Below are positions 1 to 12,828 of a DNA stretch of 64,000 nucleotides, piece after piece. The notes under the pieces are model-generated. The model worked only from the letters and a program-made list of their open reading frames with translations, was not told the DNA's origin and did no database searches. Position 1 is the first letter of the stretch; each line of letters opens with the position of its first letter. Made by a program: the position numbers and the translations under genes. This DNA comes from Circinella umbellata (taxonomy: Eukaryota > Mucoromycota > Mucoromycetes > Mucorales > Lichtheimiaceae): NCBI GenBank assembly GCA_025093555.1, contig JAIWNF010000035.1:372001-436000 (forward strand). Direction: 5' to 3'.

Positions 1-1899
1 GATACCCCAATGGAAACTTTTCATCCCTAATGGATAGGTACTGAAGATGTGGACAGTTTTTTCCCATGGTCATCAATACTTCGCTTGAACCACCAGGAAG
101 AGAATGAACTCTAGTTGTACAATAAACTCTACCCGGCTCACGACTATCGATTGTAATAGCTTCTAGTTTTGGACATTTTGAAAAAAGCATTACCATCGCG
201 TTGTGACATTCTGTTCGCTTAACCCCGTCGACTAGAAATGACAAGTTGATTTCACGTAAATTTGGACCACCAAAAGATGATAGTTCTAAGAATAATTTAT
301 AGTGTAAACTACAACGCAAGTATAGTATCTCCAATGTTTTGTGGTGTTTTTTGAATATTCCAAAACTTTCTCCTTTATCTTCAATTCCAAAATTGAGCGC
401 TTTAGGTTTGACAAGAATTAGCTTACGAAGACCCTTTTCTTTGGTTACTGATTTTGTTGCAATTGTTGTTTTTGTGTTGACGTCTTCATTATTACTATTT
501 TTGTAATCAGTTATTGATGTAGCTGTTATGATTGGTTGTAGTTCTTCGTCAGAGGTCACCATTATATTTTCAATATTTGGACAATGCTTGAGAGCCACGC
601 CAAAACCATACTTAAGCCTGATAAGACCGTCCAAAATTAGTTCACGTAGGTGCGGGGATCGACGAATAATTCGTGATAAATCTTCAAGTGCTTCAAAACG
701 ATAATAATTAAAGACAGCACTATCTATACGGTTCTGTAGGCTCGTAAGTGGCATAACCTTAAGATAAGTAAGATTATTAAACGTAATATTCCATGTTTTT
801 TTTAATGTATCAACAAAATGAGGGAAAACATGAAGATAGTTTGGTGAATCGCCGGTATTCTCTATTTCCATATGTGTATATGAAATGTGCGAGGCGTTGA
901 AGCATGATCTTGCCAGCACTTCAAAGACTTGCCTATCTGAAATATCACAGTTACAAATTTCTACTCGTTTCAATGCTGGGCCAATCGATTTTAGTGCTTT
1001 CTCTAGCAAAAAAATAGCACTATCTGTCATTTGTATATCTATAAAGGCTACATTTAAGAAGTATATATCAAATAAGTCATTCCATCTTTAGACAATCCTC
1101 AATATTTCTCTGTATTAAGTTTACTGTAATAATATAATCCCTTTTTTTGGCACTCTTGTTTTAGGCCAAGAAAATAATAATTACATAATTCTTGAATGGA
1201 GTAACAGTTATCATTAGAGGCGGCTAACGAGGATGATCTCTTTGGTGCAGGTGATACTTGAGTCAGATATACAAATAAATCTTCTAAAGCATGAACACCT
1301 ATCGGACCTTGTAACTCGAATTTTTGTGTCTGCTGCCGCAGCAATGGCTCAAGTGATAATTTCGTCATTTCCGGCATTTCTGCAGTGATGCGTTTCCAAA
1401 ATTCAGAACTATCCATTATAAAGTCGAACCATTCAGGACAAACTTTTGCGCACACAAAGAAATCTCCAAGTTCGAGCGAATCGAAAATTATGGATACAAC
1501 TTCATTTGGAAATGACGACCAAGAAAAGCGATCAATACATTTCATAAGAACGGTTAATACTTTTCGCTTGGCTTTTTCCAGCTGAAAATATGGATGAGAA
1601 TCGTCATCCTCATCATCATCGTCAATTAATGATGATAGTGAAGGCGGTGCAAGTGATAAGAGTCCTTGGTTGTAAATGATCAATGCTGCAAGATGATCAT
1701 TTTGCTGTTCATAATTATGTCCATACACAAGATATTCTTCCACAGTTTTAAATGTAGGAACGTGTGTGAATCCACCAAATTTTCTCTTTTGTTGCTTTCG
1801 ATTTTTCTTTTTGCTTTTTGTTGTTAAGGATGATACAGTGGTGATATCTTTGAAAACTGAATAAATGGTATCATGTGCACTTTCACGTTCATAACCCAT
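1..1899 (-). CDS. F-box / leucine-rich-repeat protein, 3' end beyond window
   Basis: Exon 1 is 1899-1125. A 77-bp intron (1124-1048) joins in phase to exon 2, which is open to the window edge, so the C-terminus is missing. Residues 45-85 resemble a TPR-like helix pair (EEYLVYGHNYEQQNDHLAAL). An F-box follows at about residues 122-170 (FPNEVVSIIFDSLELGDFF, then EFWKRI). Exon 2 holds repeated leucine-rich units such as LRKLILVKPKALNF and CPNIENIMV, as in SCF substrate receptors. Family knowledge: the F-box binds Skp1 and the LRRs select the protein to be ubiquitinated. The substrate cannot be told. The ATG at 1899 is the first in frame and follows a T/A-rich leader. Large paralogous F-box/LRR families with this layout are common in Mucoromycota. 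Confidence 0.8.
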
Positions 1900-2488
1900 G
1901 TTTTTTGTTGCTCTAAACCAAAAGTTTTGAAAAAAAGAAAAAAAAAAGGATGGAAAGTTTGTTCAAAAAGAAAAACAAATAATATATATCTATACAACTT
2001 GTGATACACATAAATGTATTTTACTGCGCAAAATGGTAGATTATAAAGTCAGATATGGCCATTATTAGCAAAGTAAGTATCAAAACGGCCACTTTAATGA
2101 CCATTGACCGTTTCACAAAATTTAATGTTTACACAGGTCTATTAATACTAATATTAGTATTTCGTTCATTTTGCTAATTTTAAACAAACAAGGAAATAAA
2201 GTATTTTTTTGAATACAAAATTTGATAGCAACATTTTTAAAATGTTAACGAGACAAACATAAGAATATATAAAAGAAAAAAAGAGCTGTGGTAGCTCATA
2301 AAAATCAATTCATCAATCACCAGGATGCGAGAAAACTTTTTATTTTACTGGCGTATAAGTACATAGAATTAGGGACATCTTAGTAAGAGTATATATTTAT
2401 GTGCAAGAATGACCAAGAATTAAATACTGAGTACCTTTTTTTATATCGCGCAAAAAAAAAACCTCTTTTACTTCTTCAACAATTTAAC
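1900..2488. other. AT-rich spacer without a gene
   Basis: Promoter side of the F-box gene, followed by the 5' flank of the dead Crypton. No convincing ORF. Long A and T tracts only. Confidence 0.6.
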
Positions 2489-5263
2489 ATGAATCCCCAA
2501 CATTCTATTAACGAAATGAATACTACTCCTACTGTACTTGCAGATACCCGTCCAACGAAGCGTGCTCGTGGTCTCCCTAAGAAAACCAACCAACAGGACC
2601 TGAACTCTATCACTAATGTAACAAACGCGTCAATGGCCTCAAATAGCCACGCGAATGTTTCGGTTACTAACGCTAATTCTTTAAGAGATTTAAGTGAATT
2701 AGATACCGCACTCGAGGTACTGTCGAGAAAAGTGAGACCAAGCACTGCACTTGCTTACAGACAACCAATAGCTCATTAGAAGGTAGTTAAACTATTTCTT
2801 TTAAAAAAATATTACGTACTTCTTACTTTATATTTAATATTTTACTATGTAAACTGCAGAATTCTTGCGATGAAAATATGCATCGATTTAATACTGATCC
2901 AGAATACCCATATACTGTGGGGCCACCTGAGCTCGTCATTGCATTTTTTAAAGAATTTGTATTTAAGCGTACATATACAAAATATGTAGCAATTGGTTCG
3001 GATGTTAGGACTCAAATCTACTTGAGAAATGATAACGAACCAAGCTCGTCTGCGACTTTGCCTCAGTGTAAGTAGAATAAATTATTCATTAACATGCGTT
3101 CTATTGTGATATTAATATATTGCTTTCCGTTTATTTTATTTCCAATACGTAGTGACAGAGGCAGCACCTTTCAGTAGAGACGGAAAAGCAAAAATGCTTA
3201 TAGTTCCGTTAAGCTATGAATCTGTAAATCAGTATAAAAAAGCGTTGATGTTTTTTAATGAGTTTCAAAGCACGCAGTGTTCGATCGAATGACCATCACC
3301 AAAGAGAACCAAAAATCTTATTGATATCATCAAAGAATACGAACGTAGCCTTGTCTATGATCAGGTACAGACAAATGCTGATAGAGCTGCTCACTGTGTG
3401 ATTCAGGACTCGTACAAATATGGACAGTTGATTAAGATTCTAAAATCGCTCTGGACAGCAAACAGCAAATCGGGATTGAGAGAGATGTTTTCTATTTCTG
3501 CTCGTCATCACATGCTTCTCCGAGATCAAGACCTTAGAAATTTGAACTTTGCTGATTGCTTTTGTACAATCATTTCTAAAAAAAAAACAGCACAGAGGAA
3601 CCCAGCAAGTTGTAGGTTTGGTTTTCTGCTTAGACAAAGGTAAAACTTTAAAGGAAGGTGAAGTCTTTTGCATGCGATATTCGCCAAGAAAATGTGTTTA
3701 GATGTCCAGTTGGTGCATTCACATTTTTAATGTTTAGCTTGCTTCAGGTATTCATATATAAATGGGAACTTAATATGGATTACGAAGATAATGCGTGCTA
3801 ATATCTTACAAAATAATTTATAAATTAGGATAACGGTGAATTCTTAAACGAAGATAGATGGCATAATTGGAAAGTTTTGTGTGGACGAGATGATCCAGAA
3901 AAAAGTCTCAGTGGAACTCAACAGTATAAAACAGCAAAAAATGCATTTGCTGAACATGATGTTTTTACGACAAGAGTAACGCATGGTGGTCGACGTGCTG
4001 GTGCAAATGAAGCTGAAGCGCTTGGAATTCCATTTGATTTGATCAAAAGAGGTGGGGGTTGGAAGGATCGTTTAGGTCGCTTAGAGACTCATTATCTTGG
4101 TGAATTGCCATCGCAATTTGCCAGAGGAATGGCAGGTTTTTGGGATAAGGCTTTTCATTTATCAAGAAATAATGATTCGTCTTCTCTTGAGCTTCAACGA
4201 ATGATTCTTCCTTGGATCGAAGATTATTTTAGTTCTGAAAATGAGGCATGGAAAATACTTTGTGAAAAAGAAATGAGAGAAGTGGATGAAAATGAAGACG
4301 ATGGTATCGCTGATAACGATGATGATGAGAACAATAACGTTGAGTTTGTTGAAGAAAATGGAAGAGTGGTGCAAGGAAATGGCCAACGGGTTCGAAAAAC
4401 GCATGCAACAATCCAACAAAGCACAGACACTGCGAAACGAGGTTTTTTGAGACTTTTGGTTAGATGCAGAAGAGTAATTCTTCAAGACGCGGCTGTCTAT
4501 TTATATTTTAAGAAAGAAAACAGTGTTGTTAACTCAAAGTTGCCAGATGATCCAAAATATAATCCTTTCATTAGTACGAACTTCAAAGAATTCCAAGAAG
4601 TAGTTAACGCCATATGTCAACAGATTACAAGAATACAAAGGCCTGGTCCCAAACATTGGTGATTCTCAAATCGAGGTGTCAAACAGACTTTTTGAAATGA
4701 ATTATAAATTGACAAGAGACCAACAAAAATAAATAATGATCGCCTAAACACGATAGAACATTTTCTCAATAAGAATCATCAAGATAGTTCGCGGATAGAA
4801 TCCATTCTACTTGGCTTAAGCCAACAATTACAGCAAGTTTCATATAATCAGCAAATACTTCTTACCAATCAGCAAGCATTGAACTCTCAAGTTCAATTGT
4901 TGATGGCATCAAGTATTTCCAACAACACCAACATCAATGAAAGCGACCAGGCTCAGTCATTTTTCTCTTCTGGCTTTATTCCCTCATTATTTCAACCTCT
5001 TCCTACTCTTCCAATTCCACCCCAATCTCTCCTTCCACAACCTCTTCCCCTCCGTTCTCGTCCCGCTCCTACCCCCCCCCTCTTCCATCTCGCCTAGCGC
5101 TTCCCAGTCCTACTCCTACTTCCCGTTCTAACTCTCATCCTCAAGTCGCTATACAACCTATTGCATCACCAGCTAGTAGCATTGGTAGTACCAGTAACTC
5201 ATCAACTTCAAAGGGAAAGAAAAGAGGAAGGTGGGCCAATTATAGTCACCAACATTCGCCATA
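2489..5263 (+). pseudogene. Decayed Crypton-type tyrosine recombinase
   Basis: Pieces in several frames line up with the intact recombinase at 38274-40553. They include the first catalytic Arg region (HHMLLRDQDLRNLNF, about 3510), a block IRQENVFRCPVGAFTFLMF (about 3680), then VTHGGRR (HxxR), GGGW and ETHYLGELP with the catalytic Tyr (3990-4110). The reading frame is broken. There is an in-frame TGA at about 3290, a frame change at a run of ten A (about 3580), another near 3690, and a later one in a C run near 5076. The start is the ATG at 2489; an upstream GTG is unlikely. The C-terminal tail is Gln/Pro/Ser-rich and ends in a basic KGKKRGRW stretch instead of a recognisable GCR1_C domain. 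Family knowledge: Crypton recombinases excise and integrate circular DNA. This copy should be inactive. Confidence 0.75.
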
Positions 5264-5957
5264 ATTGTTTTTATCGTACATATCATAGTTATCAACAAAT
5301 TATTAGTAACAGAAGAAGTATCAATTAAAGGAATATTATATTAAATATAAATTAAATAAAACAATATTATATCATTCACATATAAAATGAAACGTAAAAA
5401 AAATATTAAGATAACATATTGGGCATGTGTAAATTTATTACGTATGTGCTAGCGTGAGGTTATATATTATTGAAATGTATTATTCAACAGATTTACGATT
5501 CGAATAATAATTATAATATGATATTTCCCAGTAGCAGCCATATAGCCATGTTATTAACACAATAACAGAGAACGTATTTTGGTGAAGAAACAAAACTAGC
5601 CCATATCTGGATGAAATGAATGTCTTTTTCAAAATGATGTTGTTGAAAAGCTTTTCTGTACCACAACATGGCTCAGAATACTAACTACCATGTGGATTGT
5701 TTAACTCACTTATCTCCACAAACAGTAATATGTAAACAGTGAATTTAAAAAATAGATCTTGACTCAAGACTGCTTTCCCTTTACAGCTTCATATTTTCAA
5801 AACAAACCACCCTGTGATACAAATAAGCAATCAACTAATGGATTGTTTCCACCTCTTTATTTTTTTTGCTTTTGTACGCGTAAGCGTACCCAAGTTAAAG
5901 TCTTGGATTAGCATTTGATATAATTTATAAATTTAAACCACACATTCAATCACCAAG
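5264..5957. other. AT-rich intergenic stretch with a short perfect hairpin
   Basis: No gene seen. At 5874-5889 six bases and their reverse complement flank a GTAA loop (GTACGC-GTAA-GCGTAC), in an otherwise AT-rich context. Confidence 0.5.
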
Positions 5958-6870
5958 ATGGACGTTCCATTTTATAATTCAATCCCCGATCTACCCGTTC
6001 ACAATTTCAATGCCGACGTTGTACACTGATTTACAAAAAAAAAGAATATTTCAAGGGCACAGCACATGCTGGAATGTACTGGTTTAGACCTCATAACTAG
6101 AGGTTATCCTGATAGGTATACTATAAGTTTTTGATAGAAGAATGCTTGAAAAATAATATTCTAGTACTAACTGTCACACATGTATGGACAATATTAATGA
6201 AATTACTGAAAATAGCTTAAAACGTCAAAGAAGGTATGTATTATAGTGAGATGCCTATTTATACAATATTACGGTAACTCGTATCCTACAACTTAAACAA
6301 TAATGATCTGACTTTTAGCTCCCATATATATAGAGATGTCGAGTATAGGAGCAACAACAACAACAACAAAAAGAAAAAGAAAAAGCAATAATCAAAAGAA
6401 GCAGAGCGCAGAAAAGAAACAACGAATTAAAGATGAAGACAAGGATATTAATAGACAAGAAGGTACTAAAGATATTATTGGCACTACATCCCAAGCACCC
6501 CACCATCAATATCCAAATAACACTACAAATGTAAATGAAAATGAATCAAACAACACATCAAATGATAACGTGACAGAAATAGCTGGTGTAATTCAAAAAT
6601 ATCTTTCTGATGTCCAAAACGAATTGTTAGTGAGAAATATCCAGCAGAATACAATAGGGGAACGTTTTGGGTATGACCAAAAGATCCATACTTTGCTTTA
6701 CTTGATGATCTGAATCTAAATGGTCTTTATTATCCACATATTTTTCTTTGGATTCCTCATTTACTACTTGAAAAGCTTGGAAAAACTTTGAAATGCCCTA
6801 CGTGTAATTCTGATCTCAAGTCAAAAGGTTATACAGATAAACCATGTCGAGTAGTGGATATTACTGAGTA
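5958..6870 (+). pseudogene. DUF6729-like transposon-associated gene, 5' part
   Basis: A basic low-complexity region (6336-6700) runs into a frame change near 6680. It is followed by PHIFLWIPHLLL and LKCPTCNSDLKSKGYTDKPC, then RVVDIT. This pattern (aromatic-rich PxxFxW block, CxxC, then W/Y..KP.RVVD) matches what I know as DUF6729, found in KDZ-like and related transposon proteins of fungi and animals. Upstream, 5958-6236 contains short exon-like pieces, including a CHTC motif near 6178, with stops between them. The coding match stops abruptly after VVDITE, and the expected continuation lies inverted at 6955-7500. Assignment to a precise transposon class is inference. Confidence 0.5.
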
Positions 6871-6954
6871 CGTAAGCGTTTTAAAATTTCACATAACAAT
6901 GCAAAGAATTTTGTTTTGTTATATTATGCCTTTTATTAACTGTTTATATTTAAT

Positions 6955-7500
6955 TCAAGTTGTTTTTATATTATACATTACTGTTATTTGAGATAAAGTA
7001 TTGATCAATTGTTGGATTCTCAATTCGAAATACTGCTGCATTAAGATACTGGAATTCTGATCTGGCATGTTTAAGCTTGTGAAGTTCACGTAGTATTTTT
7101 TAAGATCGTTTTGGGCCAACTTAATTTTGCATACAAGGTTGCAAAAGATCACCAACTGTTTTGGATACTCCACTTCTATGTGTCATATATCCAGGATACT
7201 GGCACTGGAGGAACTTGGGGAGTTGGCAAATTATATTTTCATTGTTGGCAACTGACATAAATAAACACTTTTCATTTCTACAGTCATAGCGTGACGCCAT
7301 AATAGATATAGCAACATTGCATGACTTTGCTACTTTGATATTGTCACCATCATTCTAACGATTAACATAGCGAAGACTCCAACCCATTTGAGTAGTTGTT
7401 TTCACATTGTATCTTCCAATTGACGAATAGTGTGCTCAAATGGTAATTCCAGCATCTCCAGATGGGAATTGTTGTATCCAACACATATTATTCATAAAGA
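6955..7500 (-). pseudogene. DUF6729-like gene, 3' part, inverted
   Basis: Read on the minus strand from about 7380 to 6960 there are blocks NIKVAKSCNVAISIMASRY, YDCRNEKC, IICQLPKFLQCQYPGYMTHR and RSGVSKTV, and then, after stop codons, LRELHKLKHARSEFQYLN. In the DUF6729-like family the Cys-pair block is followed by C..C, LPxxLxxxFPxxLTHRSG and RELHxxxYDxxxLxYL, so this is the continuation of the plus-strand fragment, facing the other way. Several in-frame stops show decay. Confidence 0.5.
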
Positions 7501-8489
7501 TCATTATTTGTCATTCTAATTATTAAAGTATAGCGTATCTTTAATTATGCTTTGCTGACATTTCGTGTATTTCCCTATTTAGACCATGATTTATAAGAAC
7601 ACAGAAGTCCGTCTTCTATAATGATATAAGGTTACAGCTGCGTAGATATATCATATCGTCAACCGCTCAAAGTCTAATTTTAATATCATTAATCTTATAT
7701 TCATAATTCACACGGCCATGACAAATATAAATCTTACGTATACACATATCAATATATCCCACTGATAATAAGATTCATATAAATAGAGATAATATTTTAT
7801 TTTAATAAACTTCAGTTCAATTATTGTTCTTTTGGGTCTCGTTGACTTTTTAACGTCTCTTTTATTTTATTATATTTGATTGATATAACAGAAATTGTGG
7901 AAAATGATCAGTTAGATTATTATTTGTTTGTTCAATGCTTGACATGTGAAAAAATGATAAAAAATTAATTATCGTGTTTAAACCTCAGGGGTCAGCATGA
8001 AGTACTTATACTTTTTCATGCGAAACTGGTAGAAAAATAAAAACAACTAGAAAGTTCTATCAAGTCTATTCTTGTAACTTGATTTTTCCATTTAAATCAG
8101 AGTGAGATTTATAATTAATTCCGAATCTGAAGTAAAAAAATGAAAACTTTTACATGATACAGATAAAACAAATTCCTCTCAAAATACTTACAGTTATATT
8201 TATTAAATGAACATATTTCTATTGGAAAAAAAAAAGGTTATTACTGGCCAAAAAAAGAATCTAAATAGAATGATCGAAAATGAAGAGAAACAGTTTATAA
8301 AAGTTGTTTTTCTTTTTTTCTTTAGCACATGTGTAAACTACCGCAAGAATAGACTGCAGTCGTCTGTGGTCTATGCCTTCGAGCTTTTAATGGAATTTAA
8401 CGCAACAAAATCAAAACACTTCATTGAGCTTTTCGAAATTCTTTACTCCTATTGTCTGAATAGGTTTACAACTTATTACACCCAATAGT
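7501..8489. other. Gene-poor stretch
   Basis: AT-rich DNA. One 93-codon ORF (8207-8488, +) has no recognisable domain and includes a poly-Lys and poly-Phe stretch. I do not call it a gene. Confidence 0.5.
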
Positions 8490-9349
8490 ATGGACCATTC
8501 CATCAACAATCCCATAGAATTGTATCTACTCTCTTATATCTCTCTCTACAACAGTACTTCTATTCAACACCTCTCTACATCAACTCTACATCACACACAC
8601 ATTGATAAGCTTCTTACCCCAACAATGAAATAACATCACAAAATCCAATTGGTTACAGTTCTGGCATATCTATATACCTCATAATACATGTACAGTCTGG
8701 TGGCGCATACTTACCAACCATATACCTACCAGGCAATTACTTACTCTCATATACCTACTCAGGCTACCCCACCCATTTGCACTCATTGTAATGCTGTATT
8801 GGAAATAGTCCAACATTTTGTCCTTGATTGTCCACAGAAACATCGTGTATGGTCCCTTATTGTTCAACGCCACAACAGTGATTGGACATCAGAGGAACTG
8901 TTTCATTTCATCGCTACTCTTCAACCACCACAACAACTACATGCACCACTCTTATACACCATTCTCAGCCTCACTATTCATACTATTTGGTTCCACCATT
9001 GGAAGTATATCTTCGATCGTGCACTCTTCTGCACAGGTATTATTGCCAATATCATTGATAACAAAATTCGGTTTTTTCAAAGGAGGATTATGGTTCATGA
9101 AGAGGTTCTAGTTGTAGAATCTCATTAGTCATTTCTTCTATTCTCCCTTTTCTTTTCTTCCTCTTTTCTCTGTTCTTTCTTTTCCTTTTTTTCTATCTCT
9201 CTCCACTATAGCCCTCTCAATTATATATTAGCTCACTAGACGTATTTTCTTTTCTTTTATTTTCCTTCTTAATTACACTTTTCTCATTGATTCTTTACAA
9301 CGGGCGAGTTTTTTCTACTCTCTGATACAATAAATTATACAAAAAAAAA
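8490..9349 (+). mobile_element. 5'-truncated non-LTR retrotransposon (LINE), 3' end with poly(A)
   Basis: The frame 8688-9128 reads ICTHCNAVLEIVQHFVLDCP, then KHRVW. The C-x2-C-x8-H-x4-C spacing is the zinc-binding C-terminus of LINE reverse transcriptases (zf-RVT type). Just upstream, in another frame, a block with WWRILTNHIPTRQLL matches the usual WxxLxxxxIPTxxxL lead-in to that domain, so one frameshift separates them. A T-rich 3' UTR follows, then AATAAA at 9329 and nine A residues (9341-9349), consistent with target-primed insertion. The reverse transcriptase catalytic core is absent. No clear target duplication was found. Confidence 0.7.
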
Positions 9350-9451
9350 GACTTTTGGTTGCTCACAAAACATTCCTGGGATTGACGGTCTCTGAATAAA
9401 ACAAGATTTTGACGACATTAGCGTGGATAATCAGGAGCGTCGAATGCTGGA

Positions 9452-11836
9452 ATGACAACTGAACAACAACAATTAAATAATAATGATAATGGACTTGATG
9501 CTGCATTAGCACCACTCTTTTCAATTTTTTCACTTCCACAATTGGAATCCGTATTATATGCATTCCTTCCGTCTCGAATCGAACAACACATACCCAAAAC
9601 AAATATATATACTGTAGACACGTTTATTGTCACAGCAACAGTAACTTTTATTCTAGTAGTTGCCAAACTTACTTTGTTACTGGGAAACATATTGTTAAAA
9701 CGTAGTCAAAAAAAACATGATAAAGATTTAAAATCGAAAGGTGAGATTGCCATTCTCATTGAACCAACGGCATCCCAAGATGATTATCATACGAGTAAGT
9801 TGTTGTTTTCTCATCACGTCTCCAACAAGAACGGCAAACCTGTAGACGATAATATGTTAAATAACACCCTGGGTCTACTTTACGCACATTCTTCTTCTTC
9901 AAACGACTTGATTATGACAGCACCCAACGTTTTCCATCAAGCCTTGTCCCACCTTGTTTCACAAAGGATTCAATCTCAAGCAAACGGATATTATACCTTA
10001 AAACCTAATCTTGAAGTAGATCATTCTCCATTAGAACCTCCTGCTTTTAATATTGTTCCACAAACAGGTCAAGGTAAAATAATCTTAACATTAACCTTAA
10101 ATTTATCTGAGTAAGATCACAATAAAATGTCTTATATATTATTTATATTTCTAATAGTATATTCTATGAAGCATGATGAATGTACTTTTCATGTCACTTT
10201 CCAAACACCTACAACTGCTCCACTGGGAGTACCGAATAATAATCAATCATCAAATAATGTAGAACCATCTATACGTGTATCTATGATTGGATGTAGAGAA
10301 CATGGTGCAACTGTATCAAGTCTGGTGACTTTTCTTAATAAAGTAGCTCAGAATTATTTAATTCATATGGATTCGCTTCGTAAACAAACCCGATCTCGAT
10401 ACGATTATTCAGCAAGTGGGAAATGGGTGAGAGTTTGTTCACTTTATGAAAACCAAGGACTTCAAACTGTTGCACTTTGTCCAAAGAGCGAAGCATTAAT
10501 CGCCAAAGATCTTGAAACATTTGTACAAAATAAAGGATTTTATAAACGGATTGGAGCACCCTATTGTCGTGGCTATCTTTTACATGGTAAACCTGGGACG
10601 GGGTAAAGTGTATATATGATTGCTTTTTCTTTTTTGGCTTATGTATATATATTATCTATACTTGTACGGAATGATTACTGATTTTTTTGAAAAAAAAAAT
10701 CATCGAAACCAGAAAAACATCACTTGTTTTTGCTATAGCGTAAGTAGCTCATTTTAATTATACAAGGTTATAAATCTCTTTTTTTGCCCGTGGCTGAAAG
10801 TAACATGACAACTTACTAGCAAAACTTTTTACCCCATATCAATATATAGATCATTTCTTAAACGACATTTATATTTTATGAACCTTGCTTATATTGATTC
10901 AGATTCAGAGTTATTTCAAGCATTTGCAAGTGTTCCTGCTAATAGTATTGTTGTGTTTGAAGATATTGATACCATGACTACGGTAAAATGATTGAAATTG
11001 ATCATTTTTTATTCTTTTGAATCATTTTTAAAAAAAGACTATTAACATAACCTATATATAGACTCTTCACACACGAACTGGTGTTGAACGTGCAATGCAT
11101 GCAATTGGTTCCAATAAAGGGGAAAGTAGAAGCAAACAACATCGATTTAATTTGAGTACTTTTTTATCCATTTTGGATGGCCATACATTAGAAGAGGGTA
11201 TCATTTTTATTATGACGACCAATCATTCAGAAATCCTTGATCCAGCAGTTATTCGTTCTGGTAAGTATTTCTCCACCCTTCCTTTGTTCCTTGACCGAAA
11301 AATGGAAAGTTATCTTAATTTTAATGGGTATGTAAACGGATTTTGTTGTGCTAATATAAATAATAATTAAAATATTATTAGGTCGTATGGATATACATTT
11401 AGATTTGACATTCGCAACACATTATCAAATGAGACGAATGTATCGAATGGTTATGGAAGAAGATGATAATAGTACATTAGATCAAGTATATCCACAAGTA
11501 GAAGATGTTCCTGAATTTGTTATTCCACCAAGTGAAATTATGCAAATTATGGTTCTTTGTCGTGAACATACTGAAGATATTCCCAAAAAAATGAAGGATT
11601 TAATTGAAAAATATCGAGCTATCAATAACAGTATTCCAGCAAACTCGTCATCGTCGTCTTCTCCTTCATCCTCTACTACCCAATATAAAAATGGTAACTT
11701 TATTGCTTATTCATTGACAAACAGCAATAACTTTTTTTTAACTAACAATATTTTCTCTTTTTCTCTTTTAAAAGAAGATGAATCTCAAAATCAAGACTTA
11801 TCATTACTAGATATACATGAATCATCAAAAAAGTAA
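9452..11836 (+). CDS. BCS1-like AAA ATPase
   Basis: Six exons keep phase: 9452-10073, 10158-10602, 10713-10739, 10850-10982, 11062-11260 and 11382-11836 (626 residues if the last exon is not cut further). Residues 55-80 form one membrane segment, as in the N-terminal targeting region of BCS1. Walker A (HGKPGTGKTSL) is assembled across the 10603-10712 intron. Walker B is IVVFEDID, followed by MTTNH (sensor) and AVIRSGRMD with the arginine finger. Family knowledge: BCS1 moves the folded Rieske protein across the inner mitochondrial membrane for complex III, but fungi also have diverged BCS1-like paralogues. The N-terminal half here is long and Asn/Gln-rich, so a paralogue is possible. A LINE tail ends 100 bp upstream. 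The last exon contains an optional intron (see findings). Confidence 0.85.
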
Positions 11837-12828
11837 AGAGAGCCATAATCTATCTTTCTAGACTACTTGATATATTACATGTACAGTAGAATTCTTTTTA
11901 TTAGAAACATAGAAATATATACGGCAAAATTTTGTCATTTTATCATCTGCAAAAACTATTTATCGTGTATATTGTTAACTGTAATTTTGCCAACTCGTAT
12001 TAAAAGGCCAAAAAAAACTGATGAATATTTTAAACTATGCTTTTTTTTTAAGGAAAAAAAGTTAATAGCACAAAGGTAACAGCATATTTTTATTCACAGT
12101 ACATTTATAAAAGAAGCGCAAATGTTTGATGAATAGATTGAAACGATAAGGAAATTGGTAACTACGTACGGTAGTACCACTACAGATTATGATTATTTAC
12201 CTATTCAGGGCTTTCAGGTTTTCTATGTAGACCCCTCTTTATTTCCATTACTCCTTTATACGCATCATAAAATGTCAGACATTTATGATTTACCAATTCA
12301 CTCTTATTATCCAAGGGGTATGATATCTTCAGGCATCAAAAAAGAAAAAAGGGAAAGCTTGGTTGTTTCACCGAGAACATTTCTTTTTTTAAGCAAAAAA
12401 AAGGTTCTAAATTAACTCCATACAATAATTTATTGTTGTTGTTATGGTTTCTATAATACAAAATACATAAATTACCATTTTACTATAAGAATACAAGTTC
12501 TTATAATATAATGATATTGAATTTAATCTTTGTTATCTACTTTCTTATTTCTCTTCTACATCACAATATAAGGAAAGTTAAAGAAAAGCAGCGCGGTAAA
12601 TAATGAATTTTGTAGTTCAACACATTCAGAGATGTCACACAATATAATGTTTCAAGTAAAATAAATACTCAAACAAACAATACATTTATTATTATTATTA
12701 TTATTATTTCTTTAGTTGTCTCCCAACCTCGTCACTTTATTTTTTTTTTCCTTTCTTTCTATTTTTTTATGTAAACAAATAATTAAAAAGCAAACAAATA
12801 AATTAATAAACAAACGCAAGAGGAATAA
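11837..12828. other. Intergenic region
   Basis: 3' flank of the BCS1-like gene and promoter of the next gene. Contains an ATT microsatellite near 12688-12712. An 86-codon ORF at 12155-12415 (+) lacks recognisable features and is not called. Confidence 0.5.

Noticed and set aside
8207..8488. 93-codon plus-strand ORF before the LINE
   Set aside because: Not in frame with the LINE protein and includes homopolymer-derived Lys and Phe runs.
12155..12415. 86-codon plus-strand ORF
   Set aside because: Starts at a non-ATG codon and has no recognisable family.
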